From assembly GCF_000526775.1 (NCBI RefSeq), contig NZ_JAGS01000001.1, forward strand, positions 806,001-870,000: a stretch of DNA of 64,000 bases, given 5' to 3'. Below, piece by piece: positions 33,638-41,335 of the stretch. Source of the stretch: Ruminococcus albus AD2013. GTDB taxonomy: Bacteria > Bacillota > Clostridia > Oscillospirales > Ruminococcaceae. The number at the start of each line of letters is the position of its first letter. Positions within the stretch are counted from its first letter, which is position 1. The translations under genes were made by a program, and so were the position numbers. Under the pieces are notes generated by a model. The model was not told the origin of the DNA and ran no database searches. It saw nothing but the letters and a program-made list of their open reading frames with translations.

Positions 33638-34516
33638 TTATTCAAGTAAAATGAATTCTTTCATTTCAGAGAGTTTAATCTTGCTGATGCCATCGACATA
33701 CAAGAGCTGAAGAGCGTTTTCGTACTTTCCGCCAAGTTGTTCCCGTATCTCCAGGATCTTTTCTGCAAGGTCTTCATCTATCAGCAGACATTCCATCAGT
33801 TCTTCTTTATCTGCTTCATTGATGTTGACGGGTTTTCGTTCTTTGACGGGTGGTTCTGTTTCGGTTAATGTTGATGAGTCTGTTATATCTTCGGGAGGCT
33901 CGGTGACTGTTGTTTCAGGCGGGGGAGTTTCCGCAGGTACAGTGGTATGTATTTCGGTTGTCGTATCCGGCGGGGGAGAATAGTCTGCATCATCTACATA
34001 AAGATATTCAGATAGCACAGCAAGTTTACTTTCACCGATGCCTGATATCTCAAGAAGCATTTCCATGTAGGTTATCACGCCAACTCTGTTTTTAAGATCA
34101 AGTATTGCCCTTGCCGTGCCTTCGCCTATGCCGTTGATGGCAAGAAGTTCATCGTAGGTCGCAAGATTGATGTCGATAGGAAAGCTGATCTCCGATGTTT
34201 CTTTGGTCGGCTTTGTTGTTCTTGAAGTTTTGACCTTAGTGGTCTTTGAAGTTTTAGAAGTGGTCTGCTTGGTTGTCTTTGCTTCAGTCACTTTTGATGT
34301 CTTTTTTGTGGTGATACTTTTGCTTTTCTCGGTCTTCAACTTACTGCTCTCATCTTGTCCGATAGTATTTTCAGTTCCCGAAGTGCTGTAAATGATAACT
34401 CTCTTGCTTTCCTTTTTATCCAGCACTGCGGAAACGGCAGCAGATATCAGCAGCGCTGCTGCCAGCACCGCGTAGATACCGTATTTCTTTGCTTTTTCCC
34501 GCAGTTCGTTATTCAT
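33638..34516 (-). CDS. ComEA-like membrane-anchored helix-hairpin-helix protein with two HhH modules
   Basis: 292 residues. An N-terminal membrane anchor (about 12-28) is followed by a Thr/Lys-rich linker (TTKKTSKVTEAKTTKQTT and onward), a ComEA-type HhH module (INLATYDELLAINGIGEGTA, about 118-175), a Pro/Thr/Glu linker and a second divergent HhH module (NINEADKEELMECLLIDED, about 230-290). ComEA binds incoming DNA outside the membrane during competence; two modules are unusual. It lies 4 bp downstream of the GH3 gene. No other competence gene is adjacent, so a DNA-uptake role is only inferred. Confidence 0.8.
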   Translation of the reverse strand: MNNELREKAKKYGIYAVLAAALLISAAVSAVLDKKESKRVIIYSTSGTENTIGQDESSKLKTEKSKSITTKKTSKVTEAKTTKQTTSKTSKTTKVKTSRTTKPTKETSEISFPIDINLATYDELLAINGIGEGTARAILDLKNRVGVITYMEMLLEISGIGESKLAVLSEYLYVDDADYSPPPDTTTEIHTTVPAETPPPETTVTEPPEDITDSSTLTETEPPVKERKPVNINEADKEELMECLLIDEDLAEKILEIREQLGGKYENALQLLYVDGISKIKLSEMKEFILLE

Positions 34517-34519
34517 TGT

Positions 34520-36775
34520 TTATCCCTCTAACATTCCATTAAGTTTGTCAAGCATCTCCTGCAGCCATATCCTGTTTATTTCGGGTCTGCTGTCATAAGT
34601 TATCAAGCATCTGAGCGGTGATTCCCTTATCATCGCCATAGCCATGTCCATTCCTATCCCGCTTCCTGAAATATCGAACATACCACGGCATATCTTTTCG
34701 ATAAATCCACCGAAGACATCGCGACCCTCACTGCACGAAAGAACATCGCTCACAGTACTGTTGAAAGTGAATTGTACAGGCAGTTTGTTTTCACTGTTGA
34801 CGTATACCGAGCCCGAAAGCCTGATATCTCTTGAAGAAGCACCTATCATTATCTCAAATTCGCCGTATTCAACGAACCAGTCGTTTATCGCAGTTTCGTA
34901 GTAAGCAAAAGCTCTTTTGTCAAGGCTAAAAAATACTTTCTTTGTCTCGCCCGGTCTAAGGCTTACTTTTTCAAACCCTTTGAGTTCTTTTACGGGTCTT
35001 GCTACCGAGGATTCCTTATCGCTCACATAAAGCTGAACTATCTCCATACCCGCCCTGCTGCCTGTGTTTGTGATGTTGCAGCTGACTGTCAGTGTTTTAT
35101 CATCGCTTATTTCGTTTTCTGAGATAACAAGGTCGCTGTACTCGAAAGTGGTGTATGAAAGCCCGTAGCCGAAGGGGAAGCGGACTTCCATCTTCTTTTT
35201 ATCGTAGTATCTGTATCCTACGAATATGCCCTCTCTGTAATTCAGTTCATCGCCTACTCCCGGGAAATTCAGGTAAGAGGGATTATCTTCCAGTTTCATG
35301 CACCAGCTTTCAGCCAGCTTGCCGCTTGGTACTGCTTCACCGAAAAGAAGGTCGCAGGTAGCTTTACCGATAGCCTGTCCGCCGAGATAAACTTCCAGCA
35401 GACCTTTGATTTCATCGAAGAAAGGAAGTTCAACGGGTGCACCATTGTGCAGAACAACAACGATATTCTTGTTTACTTTGCTGACTTCTCTTATAAGTTC
35501 CAGCTGACACTCGGGCATTCTCATATGTGATCTGTCAAAGCCTTCGGATTCAAAGCTGTCAGGCAAGCCTGCAAAGATAACTACCTTGTCATTGTACTTA
35601 GCACATTCCACTGCTTGTTCAAGCAGTTTTGGGTCGGTCTTGTCCTCGTAAGTTATATAGCCCTGAGCGTATTCCACTTTGCAGAATTTCTTTGCGGCTT
35701 CAAGCGCAGAAGTGACTTTGAAAGAATTTATATGCGAACTTCCGCCGCCCTGATACCTTGGCTTGTCTGCAAACTCACCGATAAAGCATATCTTGTCTTC
35801 ATTGCTGAGGGGGAGAATATCATCATCGTTTTTCAGAAGCACTGCGCACTGTTCGGCTATCTTTGCCGCAAGTTCGTGATGTGCTTCCATATCCCATTCG
35901 GTGGGAGTGCGACTTTCTTCGGATTTATCCACAAGTTTCAGCACACGTTCAACGCATTTATCCAGGGCTTCCATGCTGAGCTTTCCGCTGTTGACGGCGT
36001 CAACTATCAGCTTGTCGTTCTTGCCGAAGCTTGCGGGCATTTCAAGGTCAAGACCTGCTTTGATGCCTGCAACTCTGTCATCGACTGCGCCCCAGTCGCT
36101 CATTACAAGACCATCGTAGCCCCAGTCGTTTCGCAGAACATCTGTCAGCAGCCATTTATTCTGTGCGGAATGATATCCGTTTATCCTGTTGTAGGAACAC
36201 ATGATAGTCCAGGGTGAAGCCTGCTTTACAGCACCCTCAAAGGCGGCAAGATAGATCTCGCGGAGAGTTCTTTCGTCTATTCTTTCGTTTACTGTCATTC
36301 TGCGGGTCTCCTGATTGTTTGCCGCGAAATGTTTCAGCGAAGTTCCGACTCCCTTGCTCTGAACGCCTTTTATCTGTGCGGCTGCCATCTCGGTTGCGAG
36401 ATATGGGTCTTCTGAGAAATACTCAAAATTTCTGCCGCAAAGGGGAGAACGCTTGATGTTGCAGCCTGGACCCAGTATAACAGAGACCTTTTCTGCCTGA
36501 CACTCTTCACCAAGTGCTTTGCCCATAGCGTTCAGCAGATTTCTGTCAAATGAACAAGCAAGAGCTGTGGCTGACGGAAAGCATACGGCTTTTATGGCTT
36601 CCTGCGGGTTGGAAGAATCTTCTGCGTTCTTTCTGAGCCCGTGGGGGCCGTCAGATACCATTATCTGTGGTATAGCCAGTCTTTCGATTGCTTTTGTGTG
36701 CCAGAAATCTGCTCCGGAGCACAGGCTTGCTTTTTCTTCGAGTGTAAGTTCTTTGAGTATTTTTTTGATGTTCAT
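34520..36775 (-). CDS. Glycoside hydrolase family 3 beta-glucosidase, cytoplasmic type
   Basis: 751 residues: N-terminal GH3 barrel (LKHFAANNQE at 148-157; nucleophile Asp in VMSDWGA, D227), the alpha/beta sandwich domain, and a C-terminal Fn3-like domain (NITNTGSRAGMEIVQLYVSD). No signal peptide. It releases glucose from the non-reducing end of beta-glucosides, and together with the GH5 enzyme would finish cello-oligosaccharide breakdown inside the cell. It lies 22 bp after the upstream gene in a run of five minus-strand genes. Confidence 0.93.
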   Translation of the reverse strand: MNIKKILKELTLEEKASLCSGADFWHTKAIERLAIPQIMVSDGPHGLRKNAEDSSNPQEAIKAVCFPSATALACSFDRNLLNAMGKALGEECQAEKVSVILGPGCNIKRSPLCGRNFEYFSEDPYLATEMAAAQIKGVQSKGVGTSLKHFAANNQETRRMTVNERIDERTLREIYLAAFEGAVKQASPWTIMCSYNRINGYHSAQNKWLLTDVLRNDWGYDGLVMSDWGAVDDRVAGIKAGLDLEMPASFGKNDKLIVDAVNSGKLSMEALDKCVERVLKLVDKSEESRTPTEWDMEAHHELAAKIAEQCAVLLKNDDDILPLSNEDKICFIGEFADKPRYQGGGSSHINSFKVTSALEAAKKFCKVEYAQGYITYEDKTDPKLLEQAVECAKYNDKVVIFAGLPDSFESEGFDRSHMRMPECQLELIREVSKVNKNIVVVLHNGAPVELPFFDEIKGLLEVYLGGQAIGKATCDLLFGEAVPSGKLAESWCMKLEDNPSYLNFPGVGDELNYREGIFVGYRYYDKKKMEVRFPFGYGLSYTTFEYSDLVISENEISDDKTLTVSCNITNTGSRAGMEIVQLYVSDKESSVARPVKELKGFEKVSLRPGETKKVFFSLDKRAFAYYETAINDWFVEYGEFEIMIGASSRDIRLSGSVYVNSENKLPVQFTFNSTVSDVLSCSEGRDVFGGFIEKICRGMFDISGSGIGMDMAMAMIRESPLRCLITYDSRPEINRIWLQEMLDKLNGMLEG

Positions 36776-36796
36776 TCATTAGACCTCCGTTTCGTT

Positions 36797-37291
36797 TCAA
36801 AATGTATGATAAAATTTTACAAGTTCAGCTATCGTATCAAAATACTTTTGGGCGGACATTTCGATCTCGTCGTGGTATAAAAGTTTATCGTCCTGCCATC
36901 TGCCTGCCATGATCTTTATGTTATCGCCGTCGGATATTATGAAAATATTCCACCTCTCATCGGTTATCTCCTGAAAGGGGATAAGAAAAGAAAGGTCGTA
37001 CAAAGCGTCGTAGTCTTTACCGTGGGTACGTTCAGCCATTACGGTGAAAAGTGTTTTACTGTCACGGTGATAGAGTTCTCTGTCTATCACGGGCTTTTTC
37101 ATAGCTGAATTATCTGCCAGAAGATCATATAATTCAGTGCTGAGAGTTGTTGTTCTTACATTTTTGGGATAAAGTTCACTGTTCATCATCATGAACATGA
37201 AGCCGTTTTTGATAGTGCCGTCTTCCCATTCGGGTATACGTTCAATGAAAAAACCGAAATCGCAGGGAAATTTTACATCACCGATGAACAT
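36797..37291 (-). CDS. Hypothetical protein, possibly Imm42-like immunity protein
   Basis: 164 residues, soluble. The opening (FGFFIERIPEWEDGTIKNGF, then MNSELYPKNVRTTTLSTELY) resembles what I recall of Imm42-type immunity proteins, with an aromatic strand, a Trp and a G.F.F..N..LYP pattern. The similarity is weak and from memory. No toxin gene is nearby. It sits between yaiI and the GH3 gene in the same operon, which would be an odd place for a lone immunity gene. Confidence 0.5.
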   Translation of the reverse strand: MFIGDVKFPCDFGFFIERIPEWEDGTIKNGFMFMMMNSELYPKNVRTTTLSTELYDLLADNSAMKKPVIDRELYHRDSKTLFTVMAERTHGKDYDALYDLSFLIPFQEITDERWNIFIISDGDNIKIMAGRWQDDKLLYHDEIEMSAQKYFDTIAELVKFYHTF

Positions 37292-37296
37292 TCTGT

Positions 37297-37746
37297 TTAT
37301 CCGTCCTTTCCGAGCGTTTCTGTGATCAGCTTTTCAAGTTCCGCCTCGAATTCCTTGTCGTTATCGCTTGTGCGCTTTGCCGGACCTTTCAGGTGTTTGC
37401 CGCTTCTTTTGAGTTTTTTTGCGATATGCCTTGACATCAGCAGGGAGTCGATATTATCACTGTTATACACAAGTCCGTTCTGGTTTATGGCATAAGCCTT
37501 TTTAGCCAGACACATCGCAGCCAGACCGTAATCCTGAGTTATGGCGATGTCGCCTTTGTTCATAAGGTTTACAAGTGCGAAGTCGGCGCTGTCGGCACCT
37601 TTGTCAACGGTAATGACCTCTGCATCATACCTTGAAAATTCGTGGGCTGTATCGCAGACTATCGTTACGGGGATATGGTGCTTTTTCGCTGTATCGAGAG
37701 TAAGTCGAACTACGGGACAGCCGTCTGCATCAATGAAGATACGCAT
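37297..37746 (-). CDS. YaiI/YqxD (DUF188) family protein
   Basis: 149 residues matching the family from end to end: MRIFIDADGCPVV, VDKGADSADFALVN, GDIAITQDYGLAAM, GLVYNSDNIDSLL and KRSGKHLKGP. The fold is PIN-like with conserved acidic residues, so a nuclease is suspected, but no function is established. It overlaps the HD-domain gene by one base. Confidence 0.92.
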   Translation of the reverse strand: MRIFIDADGCPVVRLTLDTAKKHHIPVTIVCDTAHEFSRYDAEVITVDKGADSADFALVNLMNKGDIAITQDYGLAAMCLAKKAYAINQNGLVYNSDNIDSLLMSRHIAKKLKRSGKHLKGPAKRTSDNDKEFEAELEKLITETLGKDG

Positions 37747-38351
37747 CAGTTGCTTTCCTCGCCCTCTAGGTAGAAAGTCGCTTCCATATCAGCGATATGT
37801 GTAGCTACAGCCAAAGGGAACATCCCAAGTGCCTGACCGATAGTATTTACGTTTTCTTCGCCAGAAAAGCCCATATGCCAGCGTATCGCCATAGCTTCCT
37901 CGCGGGTAAGTCTCATATAGCTGCTGACTATGTAAACGGATTTTTCTCCGTGTCCGTACGGGAGAGTGTCGTGATACTCATAGTAGGGGACTTTCTCCCA
38001 CTGACCGGTTACATCGTTCTTTTTGTTGCGGGTGCTTACCCTATAAAGGTTTACTTTGCAGATGTCGTGCAGAAGTGCGACTATCGCTATGCTTTCATCG
38101 GGATAGTCCATGCCGTAAACGTCCTTGACCCTCGCCCTTTCAAGATAATCTTTCAGACAGTCGTAAACATTCAGGCTGTGTTCACACAGTCCGCCCTCGT
38201 AGGCGCTGTGATATTTGGTCGAAGCAGGTGCTGTGAAGAAGTCGCTGTTTTCACTCAAAAGATAGGTTAGCAGCTTGTCTGCGCCTTTTCTTGTGATCTT
38301 TTCATTGTATATCTCAACGAACCTCGCTTTGTTTCCTTCTGGATTTGCCAT
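37746..38351 (-). CDS. HD-domain phosphohydrolase-like protein
   Basis: 201 residues with an HD signature: AYEGGLCEHSLNVYDCL, LLHDICKVNLYR (HD at the metal site) and RWHMGFSG. The family hydrolyses phosphate esters or nucleotides; substrate unknown. GGAGGT lies 6 nt ahead of the ATG. First gene of the five-gene minus operon (HD, yaiI, hypothetical, GH3, ComEA-like). Confidence 0.85.
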   Translation of the reverse strand: MANPEGNKARFVEIYNEKITRKGADKLLTYLLSENSDFFTAPASTKYHSAYEGGLCEHSLNVYDCLKDYLERARVKDVYGMDYPDESIAIVALLHDICKVNLYRVSTRNKKNDVTGQWEKVPYYEYHDTLPYGHGEKSVYIVSSYMRLTREEAMAIRWHMGFSGEENVNTIGQALGMFPLAVATHIADMEATFYLEGEESN

Positions 38352-38393
38352 AGTTTTACCTCCATTGTGAAAAATCTACAATTTACTGTTTCT

Positions 38394-38422
38394 ATTATAA
38401 CATATTTTTAGAGCGTTGAAAA
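38394..38422 (-). promoter_or_regulatory. Promoter of the HD-yaiI-GH3-comEA operon
   Basis: TATAAT (38394-38399, minus strand) with TGT extended -10, and TTTTCA (38417-38422) 17 bp upstream. The -35 is partial. Confidence 0.7.
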
Positions 38423-38457
38423 GACTTTTTTCAAATTTTTTCACAAGTGATGATGTT

Positions 38458-38486
38458 TTTTGTATCGATATGTGTTATGATATAAT
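38458..38486 (+). promoter_or_regulatory. Promoter for the HAD phosphatase gene
   Basis: TATAAT (38481-38486) with TGA extended -10; the -35 is weak (TTTTGT at 38458-38463, or TTGTAT at 38460 with a short spacer). Back to back with the minus-strand promoter. Confidence 0.65.
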
Positions 38487-38547
38487 AAGAGTTTGTATGC
38501 TGTTCTACAATGAACGAAAACAGTTATTTCATCACGGAGGTGCAGAT

Positions 38548-39195
38548 ATGAAAGATTACAAGGCTTATATTTTTGATTTTGACCTGACCCTTGCTGATTC
38601 TTCAAAGGGAATACTTGAGTGTTTCAGACATACGCTGAAACATTTCGGCTATAAAGTTCCCGATGATAAAGCGATATACAACACCATCGGTCTTACTTTG
38701 CAGGATGCATTCGATATCCTTACCGACACTCCTATGAACCCGAAACGCGATGAAATGAGAAAGGTGTATGTGGAAAAGGCAAACGAAGTGATGTCGGCTC
38801 ATACATATTTTTACAAGGATACATTGCCGATACTTGAAAAGCTTCGGGCGAACTATATCAAGACTGCCATTGTATCCACAAAGATGAGATACAGGATAGT
38901 TGAATCCTTTGAAGTTCAGCTTGGTGTACATCCTTACGATGTCATTGTTGGGCTTGAGGACGTATCTGCACCTAAGCCTGCCCCCCAGGGGATAGAAAAA
39001 GCTATTGAGATACTCGGTGTTACGAAAGACGAAGTCTTATATGTTGGTGACAGCTATATAGATGCCGAAACAGCAGTAAATGCGGGTGTAGACTTCGCTG
39101 CTGTGACCACAGGTCCGACAGACAGGGAGACCTTTATGCGCTATCCGAATATCGCCATAGGCAGCAGTCTGACGGAGGCACTTCCTGAATTGTGA
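38548..39195 (+). CDS. HAD-superfamily phosphatase (phosphoglycolate phosphatase/PpaX-like)
   Basis: 215 residues. HAD motif I FDFDLTLADSS, a helical cap, motif II VSTKMR, motif III Lys in APKPAPQGIEKA and motif IV VGDSYIDAETA. The cap type matches phosphoglycolate phosphatase and pyrophosphatase PpaX. The start at 38548 follows CGGAGGTG; the open frame upstream to 38416 includes the promoter and is rejected. Substrate not assigned. Confidence 0.86.
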   Translation: MKDYKAYIFDFDLTLADSSKGILECFRHTLKHFGYKVPDDKAIYNTIGLTLQDAFDILTDTPMNPKRDEMRKVYVEKANEVMSAHTYFYKDTLPILEKLRANYIKTAIVSTKMRYRIVESFEVQLGVHPYDVIVGLEDVSAPKPAPQGIEKAIEILGVTKDEVLYVGDSYIDAETAVNAGVDFAAVTTGPTDRETFMRYPNIAIGSSLTEALPEL

Positions 39196-39235
39196 ATTTG
39201 ATGTAAAAATAATCATAAAGTTTTATTAAAAAACC

Positions 39236-39264
39236 TTGCTTATTTGGACAGGAAATGCTATAAT
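39236..39264 (+). promoter_or_regulatory. Sigma-A promoter of the yicC-spoVM cluster
   Basis: TTGCTT (39236-39241), 17-bp spacer, TATAAT (39259-39264) with TGC extended -10. No clear terminator was found between here and 52281, so this may drive a very long operon. Confidence 0.8.
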
Positions 39265-39320
39265 ATAATTTGAATATTAGGCTTTGAAATAATTCACGTT
39301 CAGGGAAAGGAAAGCTGATA

Positions 39321-40208
39321 ATGGTAAAAAGTATGACAGGCTTCGGCAGAGAACATATCGTTGCCGAGGGCAGAGAGATCATTGTTGAGATCCGTTCGGT
39401 TAATCACAGATACTACGAATTCACCTCCAGGACTCCCCGCGCTTACGGATACCTTGACGAAAAGCTCAAGTCTTTTCTGAAAAGCGGCATATCAAGGGGC
39501 AAAGTGGAGGTCTCTGTATCTATCTACAATCAGGAGGGTACAGATGCCGAGATCGAACTGAACAAGTCGGTTGCTAAGGGTTATCTTGACGCACTGAGAG
39601 GTGCTGCGGATGAACTTAACCTCAGCGACGATCTTACTCTTGCAAATATCATGAAGCTCCCCGATATATTCACCGTGGTAAAGAAGACCGAGGATGAAGA
39701 AGTTATCTGGGCGCAGGTAAAAGGTGTTGCGCAGGTGGCTCTTGACAGATTTGTTGAGATGCGTGAGACCGAGGGTAAAAAGATGTATGACGATGTCAGC
39801 TCACGTCTTGATTTCATCGAAAAGACTGTGGGTGAAATTGAAGAACATCAGCCATCTGTGGCAAAAAGTTACAGTGACAGACTTTATGACAAGATAACCG
39901 AGACACTTAACAGTGTTGGTCTTGATAATATCGACAAACAGCGTATACTCACCGAAGTTGCTATATTTGCCGATAAGGTAGCTATCGATGAGGAGACCGT
40001 AAGACTGAGAAGCCATATCTCTCAGTTCAGAGATCTTATTGCTTCTGATGAACCTGTTGGCAGAAAGCTGGATTTCCTCGTACAGGAAGTCAACAGAGAA
40101 GTCAACACCATCGGTTCAAAGGCTAACGACCTTACTATCACAAAGAAAGTCGTTGACCTCAAAGCTGAGATAGAAAAGATAAGAGAGCAGATACAGAACA
40201 TCGAATAA
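39321..40208 (+). CDS. yicC: YicC/YloC-family endoribonuclease
   Basis: 295 residues, full length. N-terminal YicC domain (SMTGFGREHIVAEGREI, VNHRYYEF) and C-terminal DUF1732 (ETVRLRSHISQFRDLI, GRKLDFLVQEVNREVNTIGS). E. coli YicC is a metal-dependent endoribonuclease affecting sRNA. GGGAAAGGA is upstream. It is first in the cluster, 12 bp from remA, as yloC is in Bacillus. Confidence 0.94.
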   Translation: MVKSMTGFGREHIVAEGREIIVEIRSVNHRYYEFTSRTPRAYGYLDEKLKSFLKSGISRGKVEVSVSIYNQEGTDAEIELNKSVAKGYLDALRGAADELNLSDDLTLANIMKLPDIFTVVKKTEDEEVIWAQVKGVAQVALDRFVEMRETEGKKMYDDVSSRLDFIEKTVGEIEEHQPSVAKSYSDRLYDKITETLNSVGLDNIDKQRILTEVAIFADKVAIDEETVRLRSHISQFRDLIASDEPVGRKLDFLVQEVNREVNTIGSKANDLTITKKVVDLKAEIEKIREQIQNIE

Positions 40209-40220
40209 GCAGGTGATCTC

Positions 40221-40475
40221 ATGCAGCTGATAAACATAGGTTATGGGAATATGGTTTCAGCATCGAGAGTGATAGCCATAGTTGCTCCCGATTCCGCGCC
40301 GATTAAAAGGCTTATACAGGAATCCCGCGACAAGGGCACGCTGATAGATGCGACCTACGGCAGAAAGACAAGGGCTGTTGTTATTATGGACAGCGACCAT
40401 GTTGTACTTTCGGCTGTATCTCCCGAAACAGTATGCGGCAGGGCTGCCGAAGAGGAGGTTGAAGATGATGGATAA
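40221..40475 (+). CDS. remA: RemA-like DNA-binding regulator (DUF370)
   Basis: 84 residues: INIGYGNMVSASRVIAIV, DSAPIKRLIQESRDKGTLID, YGRKTRAVVIMDS. In Bacillus RemA forms rings that wrap DNA and activates biofilm matrix genes. The position between yicC and gmk is conserved. It overlaps gmk by about 11 bp. Confidence 0.92.
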   Translation: MQLINIGYGNMVSASRVIAIVAPDSAPIKRLIQESRDKGTLIDATYGRKTRAVVIMDSDHVVLSAVSPETVCGRAAEEEVEDDG

Positions 40476-41118
40476 GATGGAAAAGAGAGAGCCCAGGCTG
40501 ATGATAGTTTCAGCTCCTTCGGGCTGCGGCAAGGGAACTATAATGGAGAGAGCATTCAAGGAAAACGAAGTGTTCTATTCCGTTTCCTGCACTACGAGAG
40601 GTCCCAGACCCGGTGAGGTTCCGGGTAAGAGTTATCATTATATCACAACCGAAGAGTTTGAGAAGATGATAGCAGAGGACAGTTTTCTTGAATACGCAAA
40701 ATACAATCAGACCTATTACGGTACACCCAGAAAGCCTGTTGAGGAAAACCTCGCGGCTGGTAAGGATGTTATACTTGAGATAGAGACTCAGGGTGCTTTT
40801 AAGGTAAAGGAATTAAGACCCGAGGTATCCTCGCTTTTCATTCTTCCGCCGTCCATAAAGGAGCTCAGAAGAAGGCTCCACAAGAGGGCGACTGAGGATG
40901 AAGAAACTATCGAGAAGCGCGTTGCACAGGCAGCGGGCGAGATAGCTCAGGCTGATAAATATGACTATGTGATCATGAATGACGATCTTGATCCGGCTGT
41001 TGAAGACTTCAAGGCTGTTATTGATGGTATAAGGGGCGAGCGCGAACCTGCTGTAAGGTTCAGCCCTAAAAATGAAGAAATAAAAAATATGATACGAGAG
41101 GTGCTTGAAAATGCTTAG
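40465..41118 (+). CDS. gmk: Guanylate kinase
   Basis: 217 residues. P-loop SAPSGCGKGTIMERA, then SCTTRGPRPGE and YHYITTEEFEKM. Converts GMP to GDP. Two adjacent ATGs (40465, 40468) lie 6 and 9 nt after GAGGAGG; the longer open frame to 40348 overlaps remA and is not coding. It overlaps rpoZ by 8 bp. Confidence 0.95.
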   Translation: MMDKMEKREPRLMIVSAPSGCGKGTIMERAFKENEVFYSVSCTTRGPRPGEVPGKSYHYITTEEFEKMIAEDSFLEYAKYNQTYYGTPRKPVEENLAAGKDVILEIETQGAFKVKELRPEVSSLFILPPSIKELRRRLHKRATEDEETIEKRVAQAAGEIAQADKYDYVIMNDDLDPAVEDFKAVIDGIRGEREPAVRFSPKNEEIKNMIREVLENA

Positions 41119-41317
41119 ACCGGCAGTATGTCAGATACTTAAAAACAATGAGAGCTATTATTCACTGGTGATAGCTGTAGCAAAACGTGCAAGAGAGATA
41201 ACAGATGAGGCAAGCAAGAACGAGAAGATCCTTGAAGAAAAGCCTGTTAAGACTGCAGTTGATGAACTCGCGGCTGGTGAATACAAGATAATAGAGGATC
41301 CATCACTCAAAAACTGA
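41111..41317 (+). CDS. rpoZ: RNA polymerase omega subunit
   Basis: 68 residues: MLRPAVCQILKNNESYYSL, AVAKRAREITDEA, KPVKTAVDELAAGEYKI. This is the omega fold with its conserved AKRARxI segment. ATG at 41111 preferred over TTG at 41105 from its spacing to GAGAGG. The coaBC gene that follows rpoZ in Bacillus is absent here; priA is next, 18 bp away. Confidence 0.92.
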   Translation: MLRPAVCQILKNNESYYSLVIAVAKRAREITDEASKNEKILEEKPVKTAVDELAAGEYKIIEDPSLKN

Positions 41318-41335
41318 TAGCGGAGGTCTGTTGAT

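Noticed and set aside
35615..36217. 200-codon plus-strand frame inside the GH3 gene
   Set aside because: Lies wholly within a complete GH3 enzyme; no domain.
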